Position numbers and translations under genes: made by a program
The notes under the pieces: generated by a model
Database searches by the model: none
What the model was told of the DNA's origin: nothing
What the model saw: the letters and a program-made list of their open reading frames with translations, nothing else
Shown: positions 1-8,856 of the stretch, piece by piece
Layout of the letters: every line of letters begins with the position of its first letter
Numbering within the stretch: the first letter of the stretch is position 1
Assembly (NCBI GenBank): GCA_944381075.1
Contig: CALWJT010000015.1
Span: forward strand, 1 to 64,000
Source: an uncultured Clostridia bacterium
Lineage (GTDB): Bacteria; Bacillota; Clostridia; Oscillospirales; CAG-272
Direction: 5' to 3'
DNA: 64,000 bases

Positions 1-219
1 CTTGATCCAATTTCAGAATACGAAGTATATGAACATTTCAATGAAATCACAAATGATAAAACAGCTATATTCATCAGTCATCGGCTTGCTTCCTGCCGTT
101 TCTGTGATAAAATCGCAGTTTTTGATCACGGAAATATCGTTGAACTCGGCAGCCATACGGAACTGATTGAGAACGAATCCGGCAAATACAGCGAGCTTTG
201 GCATGCGCAGGTACAATAA
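1..219 (+). CDS. ABC exporter ATP-binding protein, C-terminal end (5' truncated by window)
   Basis: The open frame enters from the left edge and encodes 72 residues. It starts at the D-loop (LDP), continues through the switch-histidine region (ISHRLASCRFCDKIAVF) and ends with the usual exporter tail (ELGSHTELIENESGKYSELW). This is the last third of an ABC nucleotide-binding domain of the exporter type, which hydrolyses ATP at the inner face of the membrane. Walker A, the signature motif and any fused membrane domain lie outside the window, so the substrate cannot be named. The stretch is more AT-rich than most of the region. Confidence 0.88.
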   Translation, partial: LDPISEYEVYEHFNEITNDKTAIFISHRLASCRFCDKIAVFDHGNIVELGSHTELIENESGKYSELWHAQVQ

Positions 220-228
220 GGATACAAC

Positions 229-336
229 ATGACAATCGGTTGCCTGCTTATGGCGTTTTTTGCAGCTGTATATTTTAAAAATGGCAGATATGGAAGGCAG
301 ACATCTTCTATGATAGGAAGGACTTATATTTTTTGA
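229..336 (+). CDS. Possible 35-residue small membrane protein
   Basis: A short frame starts 9 nt after the ABC transporter stop codon and has an AAGGA-like ribosome site just upstream. It encodes a hydrophobic N-terminal segment (IGCLLMAFFAAVYF) followed by a basic polar tail. I do not recognise a family. Spacing and strand suggest it could be the last gene of the same transcript. At this length it may equally be a chance frame. Confidence 0.22.
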   Translation: MTIGCLLMAFFAAVYFKNGRYGRQTSSMIGRTYIF

Positions 337-657
337 GGCTCTTCTTTTCGGATAAGCTTTCCGATATGGCGGAAAAGAAATCCGCGAAGCGAAAGCGTCC
401 GTTCCGCCCTGTCGGATGAGCATAAGCGTCTCATGATTCATTTGCGCGGGCGGCTCGGTTTTCCATGGAACAATCGGTATATGCGGGATTTGGATGATGA
501 AATGCCTTTGCATGCGTTTTCGGTTGAGGAGACTCTTTTCCTAACGTTGTTCGTATGGTCTGTATCGTTTTGTGGAAAAATCGGTCCGAAAAGCTTCGCT
601 TGGAAGAAAAGTCCGCTGTAAAAAAGAGGCCGACGGGGCATCATAAGCATGGACGTG
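337..657. other. Intergenic stretch without a supported gene
   Basis: Short frames exist on both strands, but none has a convincing ribosome site, composition or recognisable protein. No RNA gene or strong terminator was seen. It separates the exporter end from the promoter of the metallopeptidase gene. Confidence 0.5.
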
Positions 658-686
658 TTGATTTATTCACAATTCTCTGCTATGCT
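658..686 (+). promoter_or_regulatory. Putative sigma-A promoter of the YugP-type peptidase
   Basis: TTGATT, a 17-bp spacer and TATGCT. It would give a leader of about 115 nt before the ATG at 809. Confidence 0.45.
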
Positions 687-808
687 GGAGATAGATTGGC
701 TTTGGGCGGACACCATGGCGCCGCGCCCGCTGTGCTCTGTGCGAGATGTACGGGACACAGAAAATTTGTTGTGCCTTTTGATTTTACATGCCGGAGGTTT
801 TATCCATT

Positions 809-1519
809 ATGATGTTTGGACTGTTTTTTGGGGATTGGACGCTTCTTATTGTGCTTCCCGCTATGCTGTTTGCGCTTTGGGCGCAAATTCGGGTGAACAG
901 CACGTTTGCCAAATACAGCAGAACGCCGACGCGTTCCGGGATGCGCGCGGAGCAGGCGGCTCGGCGTCTTTTGGATGCAAACGGTCTGTCCTATGTGGCG
1001 ATCCAACGGATCGCGGGGAATTTGACGGATCATTATGATCCGCGCACCCGGACGCTGAATCTCTCAGAGACCGTGTACGATTCGTGCAGTGCGGCTGCTG
1101 TCGGCGTCGCCTGCCATGAGGCGGGACATGCGATCCAGCATGCGGCCGAGTATGCTCCCCTGACGCTCCGGATGCGGATCATTCCGCTTTGTCAGATCGG
1201 CTCGGGACTTGCCATGCCGCTGTTTCTGATCGGACTGCTGACAGCACAGCTCTCTGTGCTCGGAGATTGGCTGATGTTTGCGGGAATCGCCTGCTTCTCG
1301 CTGGCGACCCTGTTCCAGCTTGTCACCTTGCCGGTGGAATTCAATGCTTCCCGCCGTGCCTTAGAGGGCATCCGCACATACCGCCTTTTGGAGGAGGATG
1401 AGCTGTCAGGCGCGCGCCGGGTCCTTTCCGCCGCGGCTATGACGTATGTCGCAGCGCTTGCGACCTCTCTGCTTTCGCTGCTTCGTCTGATTCTGATTGC
1501 GAGAAACCGGAGAAACTGA
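809..1519 (+). CDS. YugP-family zinc metallopeptidase
   Basis: Membrane-embedded neutral zinc metallopeptidase of 236 residues. The N-terminus is a hydrophobic helix, then comes a cytosolic-type segment carrying the gluzincin motif HEAGHAIQHA (two His zinc ligands and the catalytic Glu), and then two or three further membrane helices. Length and order fit the YugP family, which is widespread in Bacillota with no well-defined substrate. The ATG at 809 was chosen because GGAGG lies 11 nt upstream. An in-frame ATG at 788 has no ribosome site. The gene is monocistronic as far as can be seen. Confidence 0.85.
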   Translation: MMFGLFFGDWTLLIVLPAMLFALWAQIRVNSTFAKYSRTPTRSGMRAEQAARRLLDANGLSYVAIQRIAGNLTDHYDPRTRTLNLSETVYDSCSAAAVGVACHEAGHAIQHAAEYAPLTLRMRIIPLCQIGSGLAMPLFLIGLLTAQLSVLGDWLMFAGIACFSLATLFQLVTLPVEFNASRRALEGIRTYRLLEEDELSGARRVLSAAAMTYVAALATSLLSLLRLILIARNRRN

Positions 1520-1805
1520 CAAATGTGGAGCCGTCCTCTCCTTGATACGATGCGTCGGAGAGAGGTGCGAGGTTACTGTCAACGCTGCATTTCTGGGAGA
1601 AGGGACAGATGCCGCTTGGGATATGCGGGCACGGGTCCTGCCGGTGACTGGTTTGGGAAATGTCCGGTACGGCGGCTTCTCGATGGGAGGATGACGATAA
1701 AATACGGGATTTTAAACGCTTTGCATTTGAAATGGAAGCGGATTTGAGCGCCCTCCATAGAGAGCAATCTTTGTTATAAAATATTGGATAGGATAAAAAT
1801 TTGTA
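1520..1805. other. Intergenic stretch, no supported gene
   Basis: About 290 nt between the peptidase and the next promoter. An imperfect inverted repeat (TCCTCTCC with GGAGAGAGG) lies around 1533-1566, but no T-tract follows it. Frames here have no ribosome site and look non-coding. Confidence 0.4.
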
Positions 1806-1834
1806 TTGACAAAATATAAAAGACATGATAATAT
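1806..1834 (+). promoter_or_regulatory. Strong sigma-A promoter
   Basis: TTGACA, a 17-bp spacer and TAATAT in an AT-rich stretch, about 35 nt before the ATG at 1869. It drives the frameshifted secreted-protein gene and probably the small membrane protein after it. Confidence 0.65.
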
Positions 1835-1868
1835 CTAATATAGAGAAATTCGGTAAAAAGTCGCTTTT

Positions 1869-2677
1869 ATGTTTTACAAATGGGAATCGGTAAAGGCGGC
1901 TAAAGAAAGGCGTTTTTTAAAACGAATCGGACGCAGATTCTTGGCCATGGCTTTGTCTATGATGCGAGTGACGGCATGGTCTCCTTTTTTATCGGCGGTA
2001 TCGGACGATGCTTCTTCTTGCGATGAAGTCGTGACCGTCATTTCGGTAGAGAACGGCGAGCCCTCTGTTTACACGGGGGAGGAAGCGAAACAATTTTTAC
2101 TGGAACAGAGACTGCTGGATGTGGAAATAGAACAGTCGACGGCGCGAAATCTGCATCAGAGTTTTCTTCGGAATGCGGTATTGCAGGAAGAGATCCAGCC
2201 GAATAACGCATATGGCTTCCGGTATGTTTATGAGGAAACGGAATATTTACCTTGTCGCGTGTGCTGGTCTCTGACAAGGCGGATCAGTAACGAATATGTA
2301 AATTTAAGCTCTCTGAATCAAACGGTAACGCTTTCCTCTGATCTTGTACACAGGAATTCACGATTAACGCGGGCATCACGGGCGAATGGCTGAAGGCAGT
2401 AAAAGCAGAGCTGGGTGCATCTTGGACAAACAGCGTCTCGGCAAGCTCTTCTTATAATATCACGATTGCGCCGGGCAAGAAGATGTGGCTGGAATTCGCG
2501 CCGCGGATGAATCAATCTTATGGCGCTGTCAGAAAGTATTTGACTACGACCGGACCGAAGCCGTTGATTGAAACAAAAATGGTCAATACATATAGTCCGA
2601 TTTTTATTTATAGTGCATCTATGGAAACAAACGCGCCGGATGGAATTTATACCTTCAAGGAAGCGAAGGCTTCCTAA
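1869..2677 (+). pseudogene. Frameshifted secreted/surface-type protein gene
   Basis: Two frames make one coherent protein when joined near 2343-2348. The first (1869 to about 2344) has a basic N-terminus with a hydrophobic stretch that could be a signal peptide, then a polar domain ending ...NQTVTLSSD. The second frame continues with TQEFTINAGITGEWLKAVKA, then ELGASW, a Ser/Thr-rich strand and a Trp/Arg/Tyr-rich strand (MWLEFAPRMNQS), and stops at 2677. The pattern resembles beta-rich exported proteins of Bacillota with a 'T-x-x-F-x-I-x-A-G' segment, but I cannot name a family. A single missing base explains the break. No slippery heptamer is visible there, so it is either a real mutation or a sequencing error. 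The strong promoter argues for recent function. Confidence 0.6.
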
Positions 2678-2706
2678 GCTTGATCGGAAAGTATGGAGGG
2701 CGAAGA

Positions 2707-2979
2707 ATGAAACGCACTGTGATCGGCACTGTTTTTTTACTGATTTCCGTCCTGCTGGCAGGGGCTGCCACGCTTCCGTCGGCCATCATTACGCTGAATA
2801 ATTCCTGGCTTTTGAACAAAGGGAACTTTTTGAACTTTGTTTGGGAGATGAAAATGGGCGTTTTTCTGATTCCCGCCGCAGTCCTGTTCGGTATCGGCGT
2901 TGTGATTTTGATTTTGGAGTATGCGTTTTCGTGGAAAAGCGAATATCGGGATGAGAAAAAAGAAGAAAAACAGAAATAG
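2707..2979 (+). CDS. Small two-helix membrane protein
   Basis: A 90-residue protein with hydrophobic helices at about residues 5-25 and 50-72 and a strongly charged lysine/glutamate tail (EYRDEKKEEKQK). The start at 2707 has GGAGGG about 8 nt upstream; a TTG further up in the same frame lacks a site. It begins 29 nt after the frameshifted gene and ends at a terminator, so the two are probably co-transcribed and may act together at the envelope. No family recognised. Confidence 0.6.
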   Translation: MKRTVIGTVFLLISVLLAGAATLPSAIITLNNSWLLNKGNFLNFVWEMKMGVFLIPAAVLFGIGVVILILEYAFSWKSEYRDEKKEEKQK

Positions 2980-2981
2980 AG

Positions 2982-3011
2982 AAAAAGCACGTGCGTATGC
3001 ACGTGCTTTTT
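2982..3011. terminator. Bidirectional intrinsic terminator
   Basis: Perfect stem AAAAAGCACGTGC / GCACGTGCTTTTT with loop GTAT. It closes the plus-strand unit and also lies just past the stop of the convergent acetyltransferase. Confidence 0.85.
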
Positions 3012-3031
3012 GGATTTTGGATAAGAAACGC

Positions 3032-3601
3032 TCAGCCCTTCCATTCTCTTTCCAAAATGGCATATTCATGAATGGTGCGGTACTCGCCCTTGATGAGCAT
3101 TCCCTCGATGAGGGTCGCCTCGTGCCGCATACCGCATTTCTCCGCGACGCGCATGCTTTGAAGATTGCCGTCCATGATTTTTGCCGTGATCCGATGCAGC
3201 ATGAGCTCATGGAAGCCAAAGCTCATGACACGGCGCAGCGCTTCTGGTGCGAGTCCTTTTCCCCAGAAATCCGGATTGATGACATATCCGATCTCCGCAG
3301 AATTGTTTTCCAGATCAAAGCGGGTAAAGCCGCAGGTGCCGATCATTTTTCCGCTTTGCTTTTCCACGAGCGCAAAATCGTAGAAGCGCTCCTCTCTGTA
3401 TTGTCCTTGGATGTAATTCAGGTATTTTTTTGAGAATTTCGGAGATTCATGCGGCAGCCAAAGGAGATATCTTGTTGTCAGCGGGCGGGAGGCATAATCA
3501 TACATATCCATATAGTCGGAGATCAGCATCTTGCGCAGGATCAGTCTGTCGGTGACAAGCGTCGGCATTTTAGAAAAAATGGCAAGTTTCGAGGCATTCA
3601 A
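3032..3601 (-). CDS. GNAT-family (RimJ/RimL-type) N-acetyltransferase
   Basis: Acetyl-CoA-dependent acetyltransferase of the RimJ-like subgroup. The hallmark opening MPTLVTDRLILRKM is followed by a core with GTCGFTRFD and the acetyl-CoA loop region around GYVINPDFWGKGLAPEALRR, and ends with the usual C-terminal strand. The acceptor (ribosomal protein, other protein N-terminus or small molecule) cannot be told. A TTG at 3601 is preferred because AAAGGA precedes it by 9 nt. A TTG at 3670 and an ATG at 3568 are in frame but lack good ribosome sites. It has its own promoter at 3744-3772. Confidence 0.82.
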   Translation of the reverse strand: MNASKLAIFSKMPTLVTDRLILRKMLISDYMDMYDYASRPLTTRYLLWLPHESPKFSKKYLNYIQGQYREERFYDFALVEKQSGKMIGTCGFTRFDLENNSAEIGYVINPDFWGKGLAPEALRRVMSFGFHELMLHRITAKIMDGNLQSMRVAEKCGMRHEATLIEGMLIKGEYRTIHEYAILEREWKG

Positions 3602-3743
3602 AGCAAAAGGTCCTTTCTGAATCAAAAAAGTGAGCCGCTTTTGGGCGGTGTTTTCTCCATCAAACGACAATTTTTTGGATTTATGAGCAGCTTTCAGGTA
3701 TATTCAATTTATATGAGGGCAACGCTAAATCTGTGCCATCTCC

Positions 3744-3772
3744 ATTTTATCGCAAATCGGCGAGAAATTCAA
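3744..3772 (-). promoter_or_regulatory. Sigma-A promoter of the GNAT gene
   Basis: On the minus strand TTGAAT, 17-bp spacer, TAAAAT. Confidence 0.6.
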
Positions 3773-3883
3773 GAAAAATGCGAAATATATTTACAGCAGT
3801 GTTAATCGGAATTCATGCGGACGTAACAAATAGCGTTTAAAATAGGAAATGTAAACAAAAAAACGGTAAAGGAGAAAAAGCTT

Positions 3884-5320
3884 ATGTCAGATTTTGAAGA
3901 CAAACGATATGACGATGGCGGCGACGAGACTCCGCGTCCGGATCCGAAGGAGGAGAACCGTCCCGAAGAACCGGATACCGACGGGAATCGGGAAGGGGAA
4001 GACGCCGGCCGCCATGCGGAGGAAGGCAATCGGACAAATTCCGGATACGCGGAATTCCGCGAAATCCATACGGAATATAAACCGCCGAAAAAGAAAAAAT
4101 CGGAGGTCCATATGACCAAGGGAGCGGTCGCCATGCTTGTTGTGCTCTGCCTTGTGGTATCAGTATTGGCGGGGGCGGGGATCAGCGCTCTCACAGGCGG
4201 CTGGGGCAGCGCACCTGTTTCGACGACGGACGGCGGAGCTCCTTCCGGTACGGATGGGTCGGGCGGTGCTGCTGTCCCGGGAGAAAATACATCAAACGGC
4301 GATACAGAAACGGCTCCTGGTGCGCAGACAGAGGGCAGGGGAGATTTGGAATATTCCTCGCTGGCTTCGGTCGCGAACAAATGTATCCAATCCGTTGTCA
4401 TCATTAACGTAACAGAGATTTCCACCGCCTATGGGCAGGAATATACCACGGCAGGCGCCGGCTCCGGTGTCATTTATACGACGGACGGCTATATCGTTAC
4501 CAATTATCACGTCGTAGGCGCCGATACGAAGACCATATCCGTCACGCTGTATAACGGCGAGGTTTACGAGGGCAGATATATTTACGGCGATGAATATATG
4601 GATGTTTCCATCATCAAAATCGACAAGAACGATTGTACGCCTGTCACGTTCGGTGATTCCGATGCGGTTGTGCTCGGCGATGAGGTGATTGCCATCGGAA
4701 ATCCGCTCGGCTATGGGCTTTCCGTGACGGATGGGATCGTCAGTGCACTGGCTCGTGATGTAACGGTCGAGAACACGACGATGACGCTGATGCAGACCAG
4801 CGCCGCCATCAACAGCGGCAATTCCGGCGGCGGACTGTTCAATGCCAAGGGGGAGCTCATCGGACTTGTCAATGCGAAAATCGGCGGGGTCTCCGTCGAG
4901 GGAATGGGATTTGCCATTCCGTCCTCCACGGTCGTCAAGTGCATCAATGATTTGAAAAACTACGGCTATATCACAGGCGAAGCGCGTCTTGGCGTGACGG
5001 TCCAGACCAAGCAGTATCAGACATGGCCTTATCTTGAAACGTATTCCTATATTCAGGTGGTAGAAATCAATGAGAACGGCAGTGCGGCGAAATCCGGCCT
5101 TCAGGTAGGAGATATCCTCCAAAAGATCAACGGCACGGAGATCACGTCTTTCGCTACTTTGTCTCAAATGCTCACAAAATATGAAGTGGGAGACACCGTT
5201 ACGCTCACCATTCGGCGTCCTACGATCGAACTGACGAGCAATAATCTGTCTGAATATTTGAATTCCTGTGAGGAGCTTGAAATTACCCTCACATTTGTGG
5301 AATTCAATCCCAATGCTTAA
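3884..5320 (+). CDS. Membrane-anchored HtrA/DegP-type serine protease with PDZ domain
   Basis: Envelope quality-control protease of 478 residues. It has a charged cytoplasmic tail (1-78), one membrane helix (about 80-103), a Gly/Ser/Thr-rich linker, a trypsin-like domain with the triad His209 (TNYHVV), Asp240 (MDVSIIKID) and Ser314 (GNSGGG), and a C-terminal PDZ domain (about 365-450). The layout is that of Bacillus HtrA/YkdA/YvtA proteins that act outside the membrane on misfolded exported proteins. AAAGGAG lies 9-10 nt before the ATG. The gene stands alone and ends at a strong terminator. No CtsR- or CssR-type site was recognised upstream. Confidence 0.92.
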   Translation: MSDFEDKRYDDGGDETPRPDPKEENRPEEPDTDGNREGEDAGRHAEEGNRTNSGYAEFREIHTEYKPPKKKKSEVHMTKGAVAMLVVLCLVVSVLAGAGISALTGGWGSAPVSTTDGGAPSGTDGSGGAAVPGENTSNGDTETAPGAQTEGRGDLEYSSLASVANKCIQSVVIINVTEISTAYGQEYTTAGAGSGVIYTTDGYIVTNYHVVGADTKTISVTLYNGEVYEGRYIYGDEYMDVSIIKIDKNDCTPVTFGDSDAVVLGDEVIAIGNPLGYGLSVTDGIVSALARDVTVENTTMTLMQTSAAINSGNSGGGLFNAKGELIGLVNAKIGGVSVEGMGFAIPSSTVVKCINDLKNYGYITGEARLGVTVQTKQYQTWPYLETYSYIQVVEINENGSAAKSGLQVGDILQKINGTEITSFATLSQMLTKYEVGDTVTLTIRRPTIELTSNNLSEYLNSCEELEITLTFVEFNPNA

Positions 5321-5339
5321 ATCCCTCCTTTTCATTTTG

Positions 5340-5376
5340 AAAAACGCCGGTGCCCCTAAGGCGCCGGCGTTTTTCT
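5340..5376 (+). terminator. Intrinsic terminator after the HtrA-type protease
   Basis: AAAACGCCGGTGCC / GGCGCCGGCGTTTTT stem with loop CCTAA. Confidence 0.85.
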
Positions 5377-5568
5377 GTTCTTCTTGGAAAAGTCCCGCTC
5401 GTTTGCCATACCGCGTGAATTAAAAAGGAAACCGTATCTTGCCGCGCAGGACGTCGGTTGTTTTCATGCGATTTTAGAGCGGGCGGGGGTTCGGCGGATC
5501 TGAAAATGGGAAGAAGGAGAGACCTCCTGTGTGCAGGCTCTCCCCCTTTTTGCTGTTGATGGCTTCTT

Positions 5569-6186
5569 TCAACGATTCCTGCCGTCGATCCCCATGAGGT
5601 CGTCTTCCGTGATCGGGCGAATCGGGCGGCAGGGATTGCCTGCCGCAAGATATCCGTCCGGAATGCTTCTTGTCACCACGCTTCCCGCGCCGATCACGCA
5701 GCCGCTTCCAATCACGGTCCCGCCGCAGATCGTCACGTTTCCGGCGATCCAGCAGTTGTCCCCGATTTTGATCGGCTTGGCGTATTCAAGACTATGGAAA
5801 GCGCCGTCCTTGCCCCTTGTCGGATTTCGCTCGCTCCAGCAAAGCGGGTGCATCGGCGTAAGAAGGGACACGTTCGGTCCGAGCATGACATTTTTTCCGA
5901 TTTCTACGGGAGCGCAGTCAAGAATCGTCAAATTGAAATTGGCGTAGAAGCCGTCGCCAAACGTAGTGAAGCAGCCGTAGTCCATGGCGAGCGGCCCCTG
6001 AATATAAAAGCCGTTCCCGTGATTCGGCGCGAGGCGCTCCAAAATCTCCCTTCGCTCCTGCGTATTTTCCTCGGAAAGCTGATTATATCGCAAGCAGAGC
6101 GCGTGTGCGGCGCGCCGCAGCGCGGAAAGCTCGGCGTCGGATGCGTCATAGAGCTTTCCTGCAAGCATTTTTTCTTTTTCCGTCAT
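5569..6186 (-). CDS. Maltose/galactoside O-acetyltransferase-like left-handed beta-helix protein
   Basis: A 205-residue sugar O-acetyltransferase. An N-terminal helical Maa domain (MTEKEKMLAGKLYDASDAEL) precedes hexapeptide repeats from about residue 70 (LGPNVSL, IGDNCWI, ICGGTVIGSGCVIGAGSVV) and the C-terminal GNPCRPIRPI element. The catalytic-type His of the family (TPMHP) is present. It starts 9 nt after the stop of the alpha-mannosidase, so the two form an operon. The likely role is acetylating free sugars released by the hydrolase, which is inferred from position. Confidence 0.88.
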   Translation of the reverse strand: MTEKEKMLAGKLYDASDAELSALRRAAHALCLRYNQLSEENTQERREILERLAPNHGNGFYIQGPLAMDYGCFTTFGDGFYANFNLTILDCAPVEIGKNVMLGPNVSLLTPMHPLCWSERNPTRGKDGAFHSLEYAKPIKIGDNCWIAGNVTICGGTVIGSGCVIGAGSVVTRSIPDGYLAAGNPCRPIRPITEDDLMGIDGRNR

Positions 6187-6195
6187 TCTATTTTA

Positions 6196-8691
6196 TCACC
6201 GTTCCGTAAGGTCGACCTCCGTGACCTTTCCTGTTTTCAGATCGATGCGGACCGTTTTGATCTCAAAGCCGGAAAGTTCGAAGTCCTTTTCAAAGGAAAT
6301 CGAGGGAAGTGTCAGCGTCGTTTTTCTCGTTTCCGCCGTCGGATTGAAGAGACGGATTACGGAATCCTCCCCGCGCTCGGCTTTCTTGAATACGGAAAGG
6401 GTGATGACGTCGTCGGAGAGCTTTGCGAACGGACGGATCGAATCTTCCTTTTCCTTGGGACAGCCGATGGGGAAGAAGGAAAGCGCCATCGGTTTTTCTG
6501 CGAGGACGGCAGATTCTCTTTCGATGTGTGCGAGCCGTTCGGCAAGGGGGCCCGCGGTGAAGTGGAATTCATAGTCGTGCTCGCCCTGATCGATGAACGG
6601 AGAGAAACGGTCCTGTTCCATGATATACGGCTTGCGCACGGAAAAATCGCTCTTTCCCGCGGAATAGCCGGGCGAGCGCAGCATCGTGATGCGCAGCTCG
6701 CCGTCCTTGCAGTCGGAGCCGTAGGTCCCATTGTTGATGACGGTGAGTGCATGGGTCCCGTCGGAGATAAGATTCCACTTCTGGCTGACCATTTCGTCTC
6801 CGTTTGTGAGCAGCGTTTCGCTGCCGTAGGCTGTCTGTCCGATAAAGGTCTTGTCAAACGGCGTCGGGACGGAGAGCTTGAGCATCGTCATTTTCTCGTT
6901 CCAATAGACCTTGTCGCAGATCTTAAGATCGGTTCCGGCCTTTGGCAGATAGTAGCGGCGGCAGAGGAAGGAATCGGCATAGGAGAACACCGCCTCGACT
7001 ACGGTGCGCACCGGACCATCCTCGATGACGCGGACCGACGGGAGCACGGCGCCGCAGGTGACGCCGGAGAATTTCGTCCCCTCCTCCGGGCTCATGAGGC
7101 GGAACTCGCCCTTGATCTCGCGGAAGGCTTTTTCCTTATGCGCCCAGGAATTTTCGTCGTCGCATACCGCGATCGGGCGGAATGCGTTTTTGCCGGCTGC
7201 GGAGATCCCGTTTACGACGAATTTGTCGACAAGTCCCGTCGCCTTGTTGATGACGACCTCAAGTGACGCGGTCCTGAAATCGATGACGTCTCCCTCCGGC
7301 TGAGAAATCGGCGCCGGCGTCGGGATAAGCTCGATCCGGATATCGAAGCGCGTCATCTGTCCGGGCGCGAGCTTCGCTGCGAAGACGGAGCGCTTGCGCC
7401 AGTCCACATTGAAGTTGGAAAGCTCGTGCTCACACTGGGAGGGGAGGAGCTCCCCGTCCTTGTATACAATGGGCTTTGCGAACAGCGCGGGATTTTTGTT
7501 CTGGTCGGGGAGCTGATATTCCACCTCGACGATCTCGTCCACTTCATACGGATGCGGGTTGTAGACGAATACGGGGATGGTGCCGTCCTCCGCCTTTGCT
7601 TTGTCGGAGCAGAGCGCGAGAAAGGCGCGGATCTTGATGTTGCGCAGCTCGGTAAGTCCGTGTCCGGCGAGCGCGGTCGCATACTGCTCTACCGGCTGGA
7701 TCGCGGAGCCGGGCAGGATGTCGTGGAATTCGGTGAGTAGAAGGTCCTTGGTCGCCGTCTCGATGGCGTGCGCGGGATAGTCCATCACGCCCGCCATCAG
7801 TGCATGCGCCGCCATCTTCTCGGTTAGGAAAAGCTCGTTTTCCAGCTTTCTGTGGATCATTTTGATCCGCATTTGCGTGGTGTAGCAGCCGGTATAGCGC
7901 GGATTCATAAGGCCGCTGTATTCCGGCAGCTTCTCTTTGCTCCGCAGCTCGTCAAAATAGGCCTCCGGCGTAGAGTGGATGAGGCGGAATTCCGGCTCCT
8001 CTTTGCCAAGCTGTTTGATTTTTTCGTAATCGACGCGGGACGGTCCGCCGCCGTGGTCCCCGATGCCCCAGAGGACGAGTCCGACGGATTTCCCGCGGTT
8101 CTTTTCGATCCAGCCCTTGATCTTTTCATCCGCCTCCCCCCTGTGGGATTCGTAGGAATTGTAGGCTCTGTGGCAGGCGATCCGGCTGCCGTCAAAGCCG
8201 ACCCAGAGAAAGTCTGCGGCGGGCAGCTCCAGCATATCCGGCTCCGGACGGCAGAAGATATAGGAGTCGAAGCCCGCGTGCGCAAGGATATCGACGATGC
8301 CTCTTGAATGTCCGAACGCATCGAAATTGATGGCGGTTTTCGGCTCGGCGCCGAATTTTTCAAGGAAATAGTACCGGCCGGCGAGGATCTGGCGGACAAA
8401 GCTCTCTCCGCTGACCAGATTGCAGTCCGGCTGGAGATACCATCCGCCCATGATATGCCATTTTCCCTCTTTGACAAGGTGCTGGATGCGGCGGAACAGC
8501 GCGGGGTCGTTCTCCTCCACCCATTCGTAAAGCAAGGCTTCGTTGTGGCAGAAGACGAAGCCGTCGTATTCCTCGCAGAAATCGGCGGCGACGCGGAAGG
8601 TGGAAAGCGTTTCCGCGACGCCTTCTTCGATTTCCCAGAGCCAGACGACGTCGATGTGCGCATTGCAGATTAAATGAAGATTTTTTTTCAT
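6196..8691 (-). CDS. GH38 alpha-mannosidase
   Basis: Glycoside hydrolase family 38 enzyme of 831 residues that removes alpha-linked mannose. The zinc site motif is at the N-terminus (NAHIDVVWLW, His12/Asp14) and the nucleophile region is NFDAFGHS (Asp124, His128). A three-helix middle domain and beta-sandwich domains fill the rest. There is no signal peptide, so the substrate must be imported oligosaccharides. The ATG at 8691 follows AAAGGA. A TTG two codons upstream is an alternative. First gene of a two-gene operon with the acetyltransferase. Confidence 0.92.
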   Translation of the reverse strand: MKKNLHLICNAHIDVVWLWEIEEGVAETLSTFRVAADFCEEYDGFVFCHNEALLYEWVEENDPALFRRIQHLVKEGKWHIMGGWYLQPDCNLVSGESFVRQILAGRYYFLEKFGAEPKTAINFDAFGHSRGIVDILAHAGFDSYIFCRPEPDMLELPAADFLWVGFDGSRIACHRAYNSYESHRGEADEKIKGWIEKNRGKSVGLVLWGIGDHGGGPSRVDYEKIKQLGKEEPEFRLIHSTPEAYFDELRSKEKLPEYSGLMNPRYTGCYTTQMRIKMIHRKLENELFLTEKMAAHALMAGVMDYPAHAIETATKDLLLTEFHDILPGSAIQPVEQYATALAGHGLTELRNIKIRAFLALCSDKAKAEDGTIPVFVYNPHPYEVDEIVEVEYQLPDQNKNPALFAKPIVYKDGELLPSQCEHELSNFNVDWRKRSVFAAKLAPGQMTRFDIRIELIPTPAPISQPEGDVIDFRTASLEVVINKATGLVDKFVVNGISAAGKNAFRPIAVCDDENSWAHKEKAFREIKGEFRLMSPEEGTKFSGVTCGAVLPSVRVIEDGPVRTVVEAVFSYADSFLCRRYYLPKAGTDLKICDKVYWNEKMTMLKLSVPTPFDKTFIGQTAYGSETLLTNGDEMVSQKWNLISDGTHALTVINNGTYGSDCKDGELRITMLRSPGYSAGKSDFSVRKPYIMEQDRFSPFIDQGEHDYEFHFTAGPLAERLAHIERESAVLAEKPMALSFFPIGCPKEKEDSIRPFAKLSDDVITLSVFKKAERGEDSVIRLFNPTAETRKTTLTLPSISFEKDFELSGFEIKTVRIDLKTGKVTEVDLTER

Positions 8692-8729
8692 GTTCAAAAT
8701 TCCTTTCCCTTGCGGTTGGTTGCATCAAA

Positions 8730-8758
8730 ATTCTAACATAAAATGCGGGGGGAAACAA
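8730..8758 (-). promoter_or_regulatory. Promoter of the alpha-mannosidase operon
   Basis: Minus strand TTGTTT, 17-bp spacer containing a C6 run, TAGAAT. It is back to back with the promoter at 8775. Confidence 0.55.
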
Positions 8759-8774
8759 GACATTCATGAAAAAT

Positions 8775-8803
8775 TTGTAACGATTTTCACAAAGCCCTAT
8801 ACA
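8775..8803 (+). promoter_or_regulatory. Putative promoter of the DUF4364 gene
   Basis: TTGTAA, 17-bp spacer, TATACA. The divergent arrangement would let one regulator see both promoters, although no palindromic operator stands out. Confidence 0.4.
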
Positions 8804-8856
8804 GATCCCTTTCTTTGTGATAAACTAAAAGGGGATAACCCGCTTTTCGGAAAGGG

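Noticed and set aside
649..1038. Open frame overlapping the start of the YugP-type peptidase in another frame
   Set aside because: No ribosome site, Cys-rich shadow composition, and it covers the peptidase's promoter and start.
2330..2360. Programmed -1 frameshift in the secreted-protein gene
   Set aside because: No slippery heptamer and no clear downstream stem; a simple one-base lesion or read error is more economical.
5794..7266. 490-codon plus-strand frame over the mannosidase and acetyltransferase
   Set aside because: Shadow frame. The minus-strand proteins have clear catalytic motifs, this one has none.
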